From the NCBI RefSeq assembly GCF_963678975.1, contig NC_089274.1, positions 44,732,075 to 44,796,074 on the forward strand: 64,000 nucleotides of DNA, in the 5' to 3' direction. Both the position numbers and the translations under genes were made by a program. The notes under the pieces are model-generated. The model was given only the letters and a program-made list of their open reading frames with translations. It was not told the origin of the DNA and searched no databases. This document shows, one piece after another, positions 10,888 through 21,904 of this stretch. Within the stretch, counting starts at the first letter, position 1; every line of letters begins with the position of its first letter. This DNA comes from Dysidea avara (taxonomy: Eukaryota; Porifera; Demospongiae; Dictyoceratida; Dysideidae).

Positions 10888-12064
10888 CAGGCCCGTAGCC
10901 AGGGGGGGTTCGGGGGGTTCTGAAGAACCGCCCTCTTGGAAAAAAGGTCCACAATTTCAGTAAAAGGTCCACAATTTTAACATAAAGGTCCATAATTTAA
11001 CCAAAAAGATCCACAATTTTCGTATACAAGTCCAAATTTTCAGGAGCAAAAGTCCATTAGCTACAGTTTACTAGATAGCACTAATAAGAAGCTAAATTAA
11101 GTGCTCCAAGTAACTTATTCAGTGCTTGTATTATATGCAATGCAAGATCGAGATACTCTAATAGAGCAGTCAACCACTCTAATAGAACAACCACTCTAAT
11201 AGAACAGTCACGATTACATTTTCTTTTAAAAGCTACTTAATTTACATGTAGATTGTCTAAACCGAGCTTTCATTAAAATATAAGATTTTGGTAGAAAAGC
11301 CTCTCCATACAGAACCCACGAATAGCACCCATACTTCAACTCCATGCAATGTGTAAATTTCATTGTTTAAGACACCCTTTGTTCTGCTCCACTGCCCCTG
11401 TTGATCATGGCAGAGTGCTCAATCTTTCCCATTCTTATTCACTGTGACATTCCAATATAGATACATGCATGTGCAGATGGTATACAGTAGCAGTATAGAG
11501 ATATTTTTCCAGATATCATCCATACAGCTGGTCTTCAGCTTACCTAAAAAAATGTTATTTATTGACTGAAATGCCACTAAATTCAACCTTTTAGTACCTA
11601 TTTTCAAAAAATTTCCTGGGGAGGCATGCTCCCAGACCCCCTAGTTTCAGCATGCTGGGTGCGCACACCATAATATAATCTGAAACATGTCATATAAAAA
11701 GGTCTACTTTTCTTCTAAAAGAGCTTACCCAGATAAAAGTCTGGCTACGGCCCTGCTATTTATTATTTCTATGAAATTTGAAGCACGTATTGTGGCTATA
11801 ACTACTCCTTTATGACTATATATTGTAATATAGTTAGCCATATGCAGTATAAGTTATATATAGAAAATAGTCAGAAAATGCCACCAGTTTCAATCTCCAG
11901 ATTCCAATTTTCAAAAATTTTCTGGGGGGGCATGCCCCCAGACCCCCCTAGATTGGGTGTGCTTTGCACACCCAGTCTCAGTACCTTTATTAATCATCAT
12001 GCAAGTAAAGGTCCACTTTTGGTCAAAAAGAACCCCCCTTTCAAAATCCCTGGCTACGGGCCTG
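10888..12064. mobile_element. MITE with perfect 17-bp CAGGCCCGTAGCCAGGG ends, containing a second right end
   Basis: The left end CAGGCCCGTAGCCAGGG and its exact complement at 12048-12064 are flanked by the 5-bp direct repeat AAGAG (10883-10887 and 12065-12069). Internally, AAAAGGTCCAC-type words repeat. A second right terminus (CTGGCTACGGCCCTG, 11741-11755), preceded by its own TTTCAAAAAATTTCCTGGGG block, shows that a relative inserted here or that the right end was duplicated. Confidence 0.82.
11147..11211 (+). repeat. Three copies of the dispersed CTCTAATAGA unit
   Basis: GAGATACTCTAATAGAGCAG, then CCACTCTAATAGAACAACC and CCACTCTAATAGAACAGTCA. They lie inside a different transposon family from the 9.4-kb cluster. 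Confidence 0.85.
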
Positions 12065-12239
12065 AAGAGACTGAACAACTCTTAACAATGAACTAAGTAG
12101 CCATATATTTTATAAGCTCTCTGTGCTGTACTGAGGACCAGAAACAGAGCTGTGTTGAAATCATTCTTTTAATTACCCTACCAACGTAATTGTACATACT
12201 TATATAGTTAAGTATAACTAATGGAAATTGTACACATGT

Positions 12240-12303
12240 AATTGCACATCAGCATTATACCCCTGGAGGGTCCTGCTGATTAACAATAAATAAATAATAA
12301 TAA
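12240..12303 (+). mobile_element. LINE 3' tail remnant
   Basis: A GC-rich hairpin-like stretch (CCCTGGAGGGTCCTGCTGATT) is followed by AACAATAAATAAATAATAATAA. The same style of 3' end (hairpin, then TAA-rich tail) terminates the coding LINE copies in this window. No open frame remains. Confidence 0.55.
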
Positions 12304-13017
12304 CCAGTATTACTGACACTCTATGGCTGCATATTAACTGCTAGCACCTGTTAACATAACCAAGCACAGCCCAGGAAATTACTGCTCTCTTTATAAGGAC
12401 ATGTTTCATTAACATAAGATAGAACACAGCTATATCCTGAAGGCGCTTATAAGCTCCTGGTTGTATACATGGGTATATTGTATCATAAATCAGATATTAC
12501 TCTTGATAGTTTTCTAGGCATAACATGTGGGACACAATTCATTGATAGTATGGGGATATGCTCTAAAACAACAATATAGACATTAAAGTAAAGTGGCCTT
12601 TATAAAGAGGTGGTCTTTGTTAGAAGGTGGTCTTTATAAAGAGGTGAGCACTAAGTGAAATTATCTAATTAGCATTCCAGTCCACCATTCCATTCCACTG
12701 AATCCAGACACCCAATAAATTCTAGCTAACTGTACTGTATTTGTCCAAGTGTGCTGTATTTGTCCAATTAAGCACATAACTGTACTGTATTTGCCCAATT
12801 AGCTGCACACTGAACTGTTCTGTATGACTCATACAGTACAGTTATGTAGCTAATAAGTACTGTATGAACAATATACTACATGGCATCGCTTTGATCCTCC
12901 CACGCAAAGTACAATAAATGCTAATATGCAACAAATTAACTTGTGACTGGCATAGGATACTGTGGATGCCCACTCAATGACAATCTAGGATTAAATCTCC
13001 GTATAGATAGCTAGCTA

Positions 13018-13541
13018 CAATGTTGGGAGTAACGCGTTACTTATGTAATGCGTTATGTAATATTATTACTTTTGTGGTAACTAAGTAATATAACAAAATA
13101 CGCTATAAAAACAGGTAATATAACTCAAGTTACTTTACTTACAAATGTAATGTGTTACCTAAGTAATATAGTTACTGTAACGAATCTAATATTACGTAAT
13201 ATTATTACTACAAATAACGAAGTTACTAATCTCGTTAGTAATCCACTGAGTAATGCCTAGCCACAACGAAGTAATGAAGCCTACTGAATGAAGCTTATTC
13301 ACCAGCTTCTTACTTATAACCAAGATTTGCACATTGTCCAACAACACAATCATGTCACGTGATAAGGTGGTAGTTTCACATGTGACAGCTTAAGGCTGTG
13401 GACACAAAATAATATAATATGTAATATTATTATAGTTACTTTATTTTATGGGTAATATGTAACTGTAACTAAATAGTTCAGTTGCAAGTAATTATGTATT
13501 ATGTAACTAGTTACTTGTAAAAAGTAACTTGCCCAACACTG
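13018..13541. mobile_element. hAT-type MITE rich in GTAAC words, 524 bp
   Basis: The ends CAATGTTGGG and CCCAACACTG are inverted repeats, and the exact 8-bp direct repeat GCTAGCTA flanks the element (13010-13017 and 13542-13549). An 8-bp duplication is diagnostic of hAT insertion. The interior consists almost entirely of GTAAC, GTTAC and TAATATTA words. Partial relatives lie at about 37705-38140 and possibly from 58550. Confidence 0.88.
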
Positions 13542-15649
13542 GCTAGCTAGCTAGCTACCAAGTGTATATACGGTAAAAGTTAGTAAGCTACATTGATCGC
13601 TCTTTCGTTTTGTCGCAAGAGAATGAAATGGGCGAGTTGTCTGTAAACAAACTGTACTGAGGCAAGGGGGATTATGGGGAGGCAGAACCCCCTCCTGAAG
13701 AAAAAGGTCCACAATAGTAAAAAGGTCCACAATTTCAGTCAATAGACCCAAAATTTCAGCAAACTGAAAAGGTCCACAATTTTAGCAATAAAGTCCAACA
13801 TTTTAGTTGCAAAAGTCCAGAAATGTCAGCCTTTTTAGAACTTCACCACACCACACAAAAAGGTCCACTTCAGTTTTATTCAAAGAACCTAAAAGTCTGG
13901 TTACAACCCTGGAAAACTATGAACGTGTTTGTTCAAAGATTTTGCTTCACAGTGCTTTTCTATGGCTGTATGAGTTTAGCACTGCTTAATTGGCAATTAA
14001 AGCTTTAGTATAGACAATATTGCAAGGGGCCAGTCACATGCTGAAATTTCATTTTAGCTTGAATTGTTTCATTAGCGCACACCTTGCTATTGCTCAACTC
14101 CATGCACTGTTATACACCCACACGAAAGTTTTTGTGGGAAAAGTCTATTTTGCAACAACCATATAAAGATTAAAAAACAATATAAAATCTAGCTCTCTAT
14201 ATTAGCTACGTCAAAATGAGTCAGCACTATAGTTACACAGCCAGCCAGAGTTTTTCCTTGATCATGATGCATTACAGTTTGTATAGCCGAGAAGAAACAG
14301 AAACTAAATCTTATCAATACTAGACTGAGACAAAGCAGATATGACATATAGCTCATTGGTAAATACTACATATAGCAACATTGTTTTAGAGGGTGGTGAA
14401 TTGGAAAATAAAGCATATCATTGGCATGCAGCTACAGACTGTTAATTTGGTGAATGGGTCACTATGATGTGAGAAACCTTTTGGTGATTACAATTTGCCA
14501 CATATGTGGTAAGATGGACAAATGAGCTATAATGTGACAAACAAGTGGGTATAGCCATAATAACAAGTTGTCTTATTGTATTCCCTTGTGTGATATAATA
14601 GTGCGGTTTCAAGGTTGTATGTCAGGTCCTGACTAATCATAAACTACGTACCCACTGCATGACAAGTATTAACATCACAAAATTATGATGTGTAGATATG
14701 TGGTTGTATAATTGTTAGCTAGCTGTTTGTCATTGCCACAATGAATGTTAATGGTCATGTGGTGTGTACCATGCACCCTAAGGATTCCAGCAGGTGAGTA
14801 CATCATGCCTGCAAGTTTACAAAAAACAATTATGCACCCTCCATACTCTCAGGTTCAACGTGCATGTGGTCTTGTAAAGAGGATCAGGTGGTGTTTTTAC
14901 AGAGGCGGCCAAGGTGGTCTTTAAAGAGGTGCCCACTAAGCAAGGGTTTTAGTGCAGAATACAGGACACTATATAGTGGGATGGCCTTGTTAATGAGGTA
15001 ATAAAGTATATGTGTCTGGAACTTTATCATAATTGACAGACTCATTATTATACATAGGTGCCTACAAAACGGATCACCTAATTATATTGACTAGACCTCA
15101 TAAACATTTAAATGTAAACTTATTAGTTTATCATTTTCACCTGCATTGCAGTTTTTCTTACTGCATCAAGGATTTGGTACCATTGGTGACAGAGTGCAGC
15201 CATCCAGCACCTTTTAAAGTTGGTGACAATATCTAGAGCAACCTAAAAAAAATTGCATTCTGAGTTATTTTAGCTAGCTAATTCAGCTATCTAGATAAAA
15301 AAATATAAACATCCACCCTCCCACACTGCTGTTTTGAGTATAGAAACTAATAATTAAGTTTGTACCAATTATATGGTCTTATTTGAGTATAGAAACTAAT
15401 AATTAAGTTTGTGCCAATTATATGGTCTTAGGTATAAGACATAACCTTGTTAAAAGTATTCCTCTCATTGCATCTCCAATTAGAAAGAACTACAAGACCC
15501 AATACCTCTCTATTTATAGCATATTTATGTATATGATACCTGCAACACATCTAGAAGACTGATACCCAGAATAAGACTGAGAATCAACTTCTTTGTTTTA
15601 ATGTAACCATAGCTAGGAGCATGCACATTTTTGCTATGCAATAGCACAG
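13542..15649. other. No gene seen; scattered transposon pieces
   Basis: 13670-13915 carries AAAAGGTCCAC words and a TCTGGTTACAACCCTGG end, a decayed relative of the 10888-12064 element. 14885-14940 is a piece of the CTCTTTATAAAGACC arm. 15336-15430 contains a near-exact direct duplication of about 55 bp (TATAGAAACTAATAATTAAG twice). Nothing coding is convincing. Confidence 0.55.
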
Positions 15650-15732
15650 TAAAAGCAATGCATATGTTTTGTTAACATGGACTGGAACACTTAGACAGCC
15701 AGAATTGCATATATACAAAAAATAGAATATAA

Positions 15733-18700
15733 CTAGGTATCTGGATGGCATTGTGTTCTGAGCACTTCAAGAGCATTCTGATAAATCTCATTATCCCTGT
15801 CAGCTTCTTCATCATCACGACGTCTGCGTTTGTAACGGATAGCAACCCAAAGAAAAAACAGAAACCCTGGAATTGCTATCACCAACAAGAAAATGTTATA
15901 CCAAGTAGAATCAGTAAAATGACTGCTAAACAGTTTGTATCTGACTGATAAAATTGCTGCCGGTAGTATAGAAGACAATGCAACAAATAAGTAGAAGATT
16001 CCAATCATTAGTCCCTTAATATCCTTCGGTGATTGAGCATAGACAAACTCCATACCTGTATGTGTGCAAATACATCATGGCCATAATAATTATGTATTGC
16101 TATATTTCAAAGGTAAAATGCTGAGTATATACAGACTACTTCCTTTCATTGCATTATTAAGCAATGCATCATAGCAAGTGGACTGTTGAGTGTCACTATT
16201 TAAGTTTCTGGGATTCCCTATACAGTAACTACATAAATTATGGTCTAGTGATATACATATTCACATCAGCAGGGGCGGGCAGTGAAGCCTGTCTCACTAA
16301 CGCCTTGGGACCATGCACATGGAAACCTCAGTTATTGAGTGTTCTATTAGAGTAGTTGAAATGCTTTAATTGAAATCACTATTCCACTAGAGACCTCTAA
16401 AGTCTGTAATTACAGGGAACCAGACTTGCTAAAGTTTTCTTATGAAAGTCCTTTTAGAATAATGTATGTACACTAATACAAATGTCCCAAATATATGGCA
16501 AGGTGTCATTTTGGAGTGTTTTTACTATAATACATATCAGAAGCACATAAGCACCACATGAGGTACATGGCACTTATGAGCTCTTGTTTATACTGACCTG
16601 CCACTAGCATCAGTACTTCTCCAAGAGATACAATAATTAGACAAATCATAATTACTACTAGTTGAAAAGTGATGTTGGTCAAAGTTGCTGTAGCCACTGC
16701 AAGAATAATGACTGCAATGATTAGCAGCACAAATCCAAATCCAATCCTCTGCAGCATACTGGGAGGATGTGTTCTTAGTAATGGGCACACACACACGCAC
16801 TGGTCAATAATAGGAAGCAGTAAAAGAATTATGTATGAATCCCAAAAGTTAATCAATCCAAGTTTATTATTGTGCAGAAAAGAGTTCACTTGTGCAGTAG
16901 TATTATCTGAACTTGACACCAACAGGGGTATTTCACTCTCTATCTACACATATTGAAAACACACATACATAACTATAAATCTGGAATGCACAATATTATT
17001 TAGTTTTATGATAGGAAAGAGTCATGTAAAAGGTTTTTGAATTTACAGTTACAGAAATTAGCTTTAATTTCTGCATCACCAGAGCAATTTTGATAAGAAA
17101 GATAATCCTCTTACATAAAGTCAAAAACCATGGGATCTGCAACTATAAAAAATGCTGTGCAAGATTTCAGATCTCAAACAATTCATGGTAAGATTTCAAG
17201 ATTTCTGAAATTTTTGGTATTCAGAATAGTTTAATCATGTAATGCTTGCTTTCAGTCCCTTAGACTTTAAGCTCTTGTCTCGGCTGCTAATCTGTGCAGC
17301 TCTATACCTAGCAATAAACTCAGCTTTGTTGTGACCTAGTATAGGATATCCGCATTGTGTCATCAACTACCAAAGATATGTACGAAGATATTACATACCA
17401 GTTCCACTCTGTGGAGAAACTCCACCACAAACCGTTGCTGTCTTGAAATGACGCTAAACTAATGAGGAAACAGGCCGTGAACAGTGCACCTGCATGGTCA
17501 TTTGAGCAAGTACCACCACTGGAAAGCATTTCTACAGACTCATTTTGGATTCTATCAAACTCCAGGATGACCTCAACTCCTTATTTGACTAGCTGGTCTC
17601 AAGACCCAAACTTATCTTTTAACACTAAGAAACTTATTCACCTCTCCTTTAATACAAAGTTTCCTACTTCTTACAACATTGACGATTCCTTGATAATATC
17701 TAGCAACACCCATCGTGACCTTGGTATCATTCTATTCACCGACCTGTCTTGGAGAAACCACTATCACCACATTTTATCCAAAGCTTATCGAACCCTAGGA
17801 TTGCTTAGACATACATTCAGCCATGCTATTAACACTACAACTAAAAGAACCCTGTACATAGCACTAGTAAGGTCCCAGCTACTGTATTGTTCCCCATTGT
17901 GGCATCCCTACCTTATCCAAGATATCTCTGCTCTTGAAAGAATATATATAGTGCCGAGCTACCAAATAGCTACATCCTCAATGATTATGTTTCTGATTAT
18001 AAAACTCGCCTTATCAAACTCAACCTACTACCATTAATGTATATTTATGACCAGTGTGACATTCTGTTCTTCATAAAATCAATTCAAAATCCATCCGATC
18101 ATTTTGACATCCGGACCTTCATCAAATTCTGTCATCATTCTACTAGGTCTTCTTCCAGTAACAAACTTGAACATGTTTTTATGTCATCTAATCAGCAAAG
18201 AAACTTCTACTTCAACAGACTTCCTCGAACTTTCAACAGCTTACCAGTAATTGACTTAACTCAACCCTTTGTTCACTATACACACACACACACATAAGCA
18301 ATTCCTTGAGTACATAGTAAGGCCAATAGAACATTAAACTTCTTGAAACGCAATCTGAGTTGCTGCTCGTCTACCATCAAAGCAACAGCCTACCTTACGA
18401 TAGTACGACCGTCAATGGAATATGCTGCAGTCATCTGGGACCCATACCACCATAACAATATTCAACAGCTAGAGAAAGTACAGCGTAGGGCAGCTAGATG
18501 GGTCCTAAATGATTTCAATCGATTCAGCTCAGTCACAGCTATGTTACAGCATCTTTCTTGGCCAAGCCTTCAGCTGAGACATAAAATATCCAGATTACAA
18601 GCACTTTTTAAAATTATACATCAAGATTATTCACTGTCAATTCCTCCTCATTTTATTTCAATGACAAGATCCACCAGACTATATCACCCACATCGTTTTA

Positions 18701-20897
18701 TTCTACCAAACTCATCCACCTATTCATACCAACAGAGCTTTTTCTCCAGATCAATTAAGGATTGGAACAACTTACCATCTTCCATCATTGAGAGCAACAA
18801 TAATGACTCTTTTTCAGCGGAACTGCAAACATTGTATGGAACTCAATAACTGGAATCTTTGTAACTACGTAGCTAAATTCATTTCATGATTGCTTTTTTT
18901 CCTGAACATATCAGCTGTGCTGTCTGCTCAGTAACAATAACAATAATAATAATAATAATAATAGCAAGACTACCCTCCCTACCATTAGTAACTCTTGATA
19001 GTAGCCATAGCTAGCTAACACATACACATACACATAATTATTAGCTTTACATTTATAGCTATGTCTACACACATGCACGCACGCACACACACACACACAC
19101 ATACTACACTACATGCACACGCACTACACAAACACACACACTACACACATTCGCGTGTGCATTACACACACACGCACTACACACACAGATGCTCTGAAGT
19201 GGCATCTGAAAGCTATTTTACTTGCAAAGCCTCTTTCTCCTTTTTTGTTAACATCAAGGATATATCCTGGTAATTTTGTACTACAATACCACCAATTAAT
19301 TCAATTTCACATCTAATTTTACTTTCAAAATTTCAGTGAAAGGTTAGTTCTTTGAGATACAGAAGCCATTGGAATTGGAATTGCTAATACATGCATGACA
19401 TGCATTAGCAATTAGCCCAATGCAGTGCATTGCAGATGACTTGCTGAAACTTTTGAGTGATTTGAGGACAATTATAAATGGCTTAGAGTAAGTAGAACAG
19501 TGGCTTTATTCATAGATGTTATATCTATGCTATAGTTCTATACCAATGCTCTATTAGAGTTAGTTATGTACAATAAACTCATGCAACATACGTAAATAGA
19601 CATTGTAGTTATGCATAAAAAGAAGAATGGGTGCACACTCTGAACAGTAAAATTAGTTTGATTTACTTTATACCATACATAGGACACACAACACCATGGG
19701 AAGAGGAATTAAAAAATGGCATACTAGCAGATAATTTATGAAGCTACATTAGTTTGATTAAGGAGACCAAGTTTGGCAGTGAATCAAATATTTCATTGCT
19801 GGACTAGACATGCAGTTTCGAGGCTTGAAATCAATTGTATGTATGGAAATTCCATATAAACACAGGTAAAAGGACGCAGCCTTCAAAACACTTGGACTTT
19901 CAGTAAAATCATTTAAAGGTGGACAGATCAGATAGCATTGCTTTTATAAATCTATATTACTTCAGTGACATGCAATAAAACTACTTACTCCATCAATGAG
20001 AAGGAGAGGGGTCACCATTGCAGTTAAAGCAAGTAACAGTCGGTAAAATGTCTTCACATCTTCCACCTGTGCAGTAGTGAATGGTCCTCCATACCTTGTT
20101 TTAGCTAGGTCTAATCTGGGAGGTGGGTCTTGATTGATAGTAAACGCATTTTGAAACGGATCAAATTTTTTTGCTTTCAATGCAAAATGTGTTACCTTAA
20201 ATACTACTTGCAGTGGATTCCTTGTTTCATTATTGATAATAAAGTAATGTTTACATGTAAATATTATAGCCAAAGCAAAACAAGCTGAGCTTGCAGCAGC
20301 CACTGATGTGATTGAGACCAAATGAAGGTCATCAACATTAATATAACTAAATGAAAAATTTATCACAAAAGAGAAAACAGCACCAACATTTCTAGTCCAG
20401 TAGTACCAATGAAACAAGGAACTGATCTCTTCTTCCCAAGCACCATGTATCTGGTCACAGGCGAATGGCAAAATGTTTGCTTGAATGGCTGCAGATCCCA
20501 TGCAAAGCGCAGTGTATGAAACACCAAATAGTATCACAGGTAGAAACACTTGACTGTCGTTTAATACAAAACTGCATGACTGAATGAAGTAACATATAGC
20601 ACAGGCAACAAATCCGGTTGTAATAATCCGGAATCTTCCGTATTTTACATCAGCGAGATAACCGAACAGCGGGTAGAACATCGCAGACAACACATCAAAA
20701 AAGAGTACAACGATCATTCCAGTGTACACAGGAGATAGATGCGTCAACAAAGTCGGAACATTGGAAACGGAAATATACGTCCCCACCCTCTCCAAAGACG
20801 ACATCAACAAAGTCAGCAAAATGGCTTTGTTTCTTGGACAAGATCTTGGCTGCCATTTACATTTACAAGCGGAACTGCCAGCAGTTTCACCGCTCAT
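15733..20897 (-). CDS. Proton-coupled oligopeptide transporter (POT/SLC15-like), four exons
   Basis: I join exons 20897-19989, 17458-17399, 16943-16598 and 16055-15733. All introns are GT-AG with matching phases (0, 0, 1), giving 545 codons. The protein should import di/tripeptides or histidine with protons across the plasma or lysosomal membrane. Exon 1 carries the family's first-helix ER motif (LERVGTY), the PTR2-type signature GYLADVKYGR, and a second signature WYYWTRNVGA. Exon 2 is a 20-codon mini-exon (RQQRFVVEFLH) equivalent to the loop after helix 7. Exons 3-4 hold the last helices, with the block GMEFVYAQSPK spanning the phase-1 junction and a charged RRRR/DDEE tail. The start is the ATG at 20897. 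Exon 3 encodes QCVCVCP from a GT microsatellite where the paralogues have CVYP. Intron 1 holds two LINE tails. The resemblance to SLC15A4 is my judgement. Confidence 0.88.
17545..18297 (+). pseudogene. 5'-truncated LINE fragment A in transporter intron 1
   Basis: The plus strand encodes the post-palm part of a non-LTR reverse transcriptase: KLQDDLNSLFD at the start, then HRDLGIILFTDLSWRNHY and KAYRTLGLLRHTFS, and a C-terminal block NRLPRTFNSLPVIDL. The frame is interrupted near 17580 and at about 18040. It ends in a CA microsatellite (18277-18297). It is antisense to the transporter and belongs to a different family from fragment B immediately downstream. Confidence 0.85.
18300..18963 (+). 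pseudogene. 5'-truncated LINE fragment B in transporter intron 1
   Basis: This is open from about 18343 to 18849, with the blocks MEYAAVIWDPYHHNNI, LEKVQRRAARWVLND and FFSRSIKDWNNLP of a CR1/Jockey-like element. It ends in a hairpin-like stretch and a (AAT)n tail at 18935-18963. Only the C-terminal third is present, so it cannot be active. Confidence 0.87.
18964..19988. other. Remainder of transporter intron 1, with CA repeats
   Basis: 19079-19190 is an impure CA/ACTACACA microsatellite. A single CTCTATTAGAG unit occurs at 19550. Otherwise nothing is recognisable up to the splice donor GTAAGTAG at 19988. Confidence 0.6.
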
Positions 20898-21000
20898 CTC
20901 ACGTAGAGATATCAACAGTACTAGCAATTTTATTTGAGGTCAAATAAAATACCACCGGAAATTTGAGGACAAGGTGAACAGGAAATTCAGTGCGGCCGTA

Positions 21001-21010
21001 ATCACGTGAC
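21001..21010 (-). promoter_or_regulatory. E-box resembling a CLEAR site upstream of the transporter
   Basis: On the transporter strand this reads GTCACGTGAT, one base from the CLEAR palindrome GTCACGTGAC bound by MiT/TFE factors at lysosomal genes. It lies about 104 bp upstream of the chosen ATG. CACGTG also occurs elsewhere in the window (for example in the 1212-bp units), so function is only a suggestion. Confidence 0.35.
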
Positions 21011-21017
21011 TAGCAAC

Positions 21018-21073
21018 CAACAAGACTGTGTAAGAAGAGTTTTTTTTATTTATTTATAGTCAACAAGACTGTG
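21018..21073 (-). mobile_element. Minimal retro-insertion: tail flanked by a 13-bp target duplication
   Basis: CAACAAGACTGTG is present exactly at 21018-21030 and 21061-21073. Between the two, next to a few partly duplicated bases, lies T8ATTTATTTATA, the complement of the A-rich tails of the local LINEs. This looks like an insertion in which almost only the tail was copied. Confidence 0.5.
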
Positions 21074-21311
21074 AGAAGGTTTTTTACTGAGCCATTTTTT
21101 GACCAGTGTCCGGAGCGAATTTTTTTTTGGACGCACTTGCGACTTAGAAAAATTTTCATGTTTTGTGAACTTGCCGTTTTTCTTTGTTTTACGGGAAGCA
21201 ACATTGTTTGCGGAGAAGGAAAAGGTCACACTGAAACTATCGGTGTAAGTGGTAACATCTTGAACTGGATAACTGACTTTTTGGACAGCCGTACTCAGCG
21301 TGTGGTAATAT

Positions 21312-21900
21312 ATTTTTTTTCCCGGGGTGCCTACACCCTTTGCCACCACCCCCAGCACCAGATGGTAAAAGTGCTGGACAAAAAGACTAAACTCAAAAAA
21401 TCAATGAGATGGCAACACTTGGCCTTCCGAAATAGCAAGGTCAAGTGCTCCAATAGTCACAGGGCTGCCACGGTGTGACCTTGCTCCACGCAAGCAGGTC
21501 ACTGCTGACCTGAGCAAAGAGAAGCTGGTGGAACATCTAATCCATGATACAACACTGCTGTAAGATTGGCCCTGTTGAGTAGATAGCATAGAAGCTAGAC
21601 GCTTATAAGCAACTGTAGCTGCACTACCCATCCCTCCAAAAGTGGAGAAAACCAATGGGGTGCATGAGCCCATTTCAACATCTCTTATTCTCTGTTCATA
21701 CATCCTTTGTTTATCTCTTTCAAACCTTCTGTACAAGGAAGAAACCGCTGTGTTTCGATAACTGGGAGCAGTTGGATTGAAAATTCTAACATCAAAGAAA
21801 GCCTTCTGATGACGACTTCCCCAAAAACCATGTGCACTTACATCTAAACGTGCCTCATCCTCCATGGTATGTGGTGGTGTCACCTCTAAACCTATAAACG
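21312..21900 (-). pseudogene. C-terminal domain of an unusual retroelement, minus copy
   Basis: The minus strand is open from 21883 to 21401 and encodes DEARLDVSAHGFWGSRHQKA, then FFDVRIFNP, then FGGMGSAATVAYKRLASML and a C-terminal CLRGARSH block. The ARLD...FFDVR pair resembles the spaced acidic residues of restriction-like endonucleases. A run of eight T at 21312-21319 would be this copy's A-tail. It shares a domain with the plus copy that follows and with the decayed copy at 61.4-62.6 kb. The reverse transcriptase part is absent. Confidence 0.6.
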
Positions 21901-21904
21901 TGAC

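Larger units (their letters stand above)
10127..12645. mobile_element. Large inverted-repeat element with CTCTTTATAAAGACC arms
   Basis: The left arm (about 10127-10190) reads CCTCTTTATAAAGACC twice, separated by CTAACAAA. The right arm (about 12585-12645) is the inverted complement. A second inverted match occurs further in (GGAGCTTATAAGCGCCTTCA at about 10682 versus its complement near 12440). I found no convincing target duplication. The element hosts the 10888-12064 element and a LINE tail. The same arm sequence, partly decayed, is at 14885-14940. Confidence 0.65.

Noticed and set aside
18911..19316. Frames in the AAT and CA microsatellites
   Set aside because: Pure simple-sequence translation.
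21071..21242. Divergent first exon with a signal-peptide-like stretch (MFCELAVFLCFTGSN) facing the transporter gene
   Set aside because: Attractive as a bidirectional promoter partner, but the frame runs straight into a LINE fragment and nothing downstream continues it.
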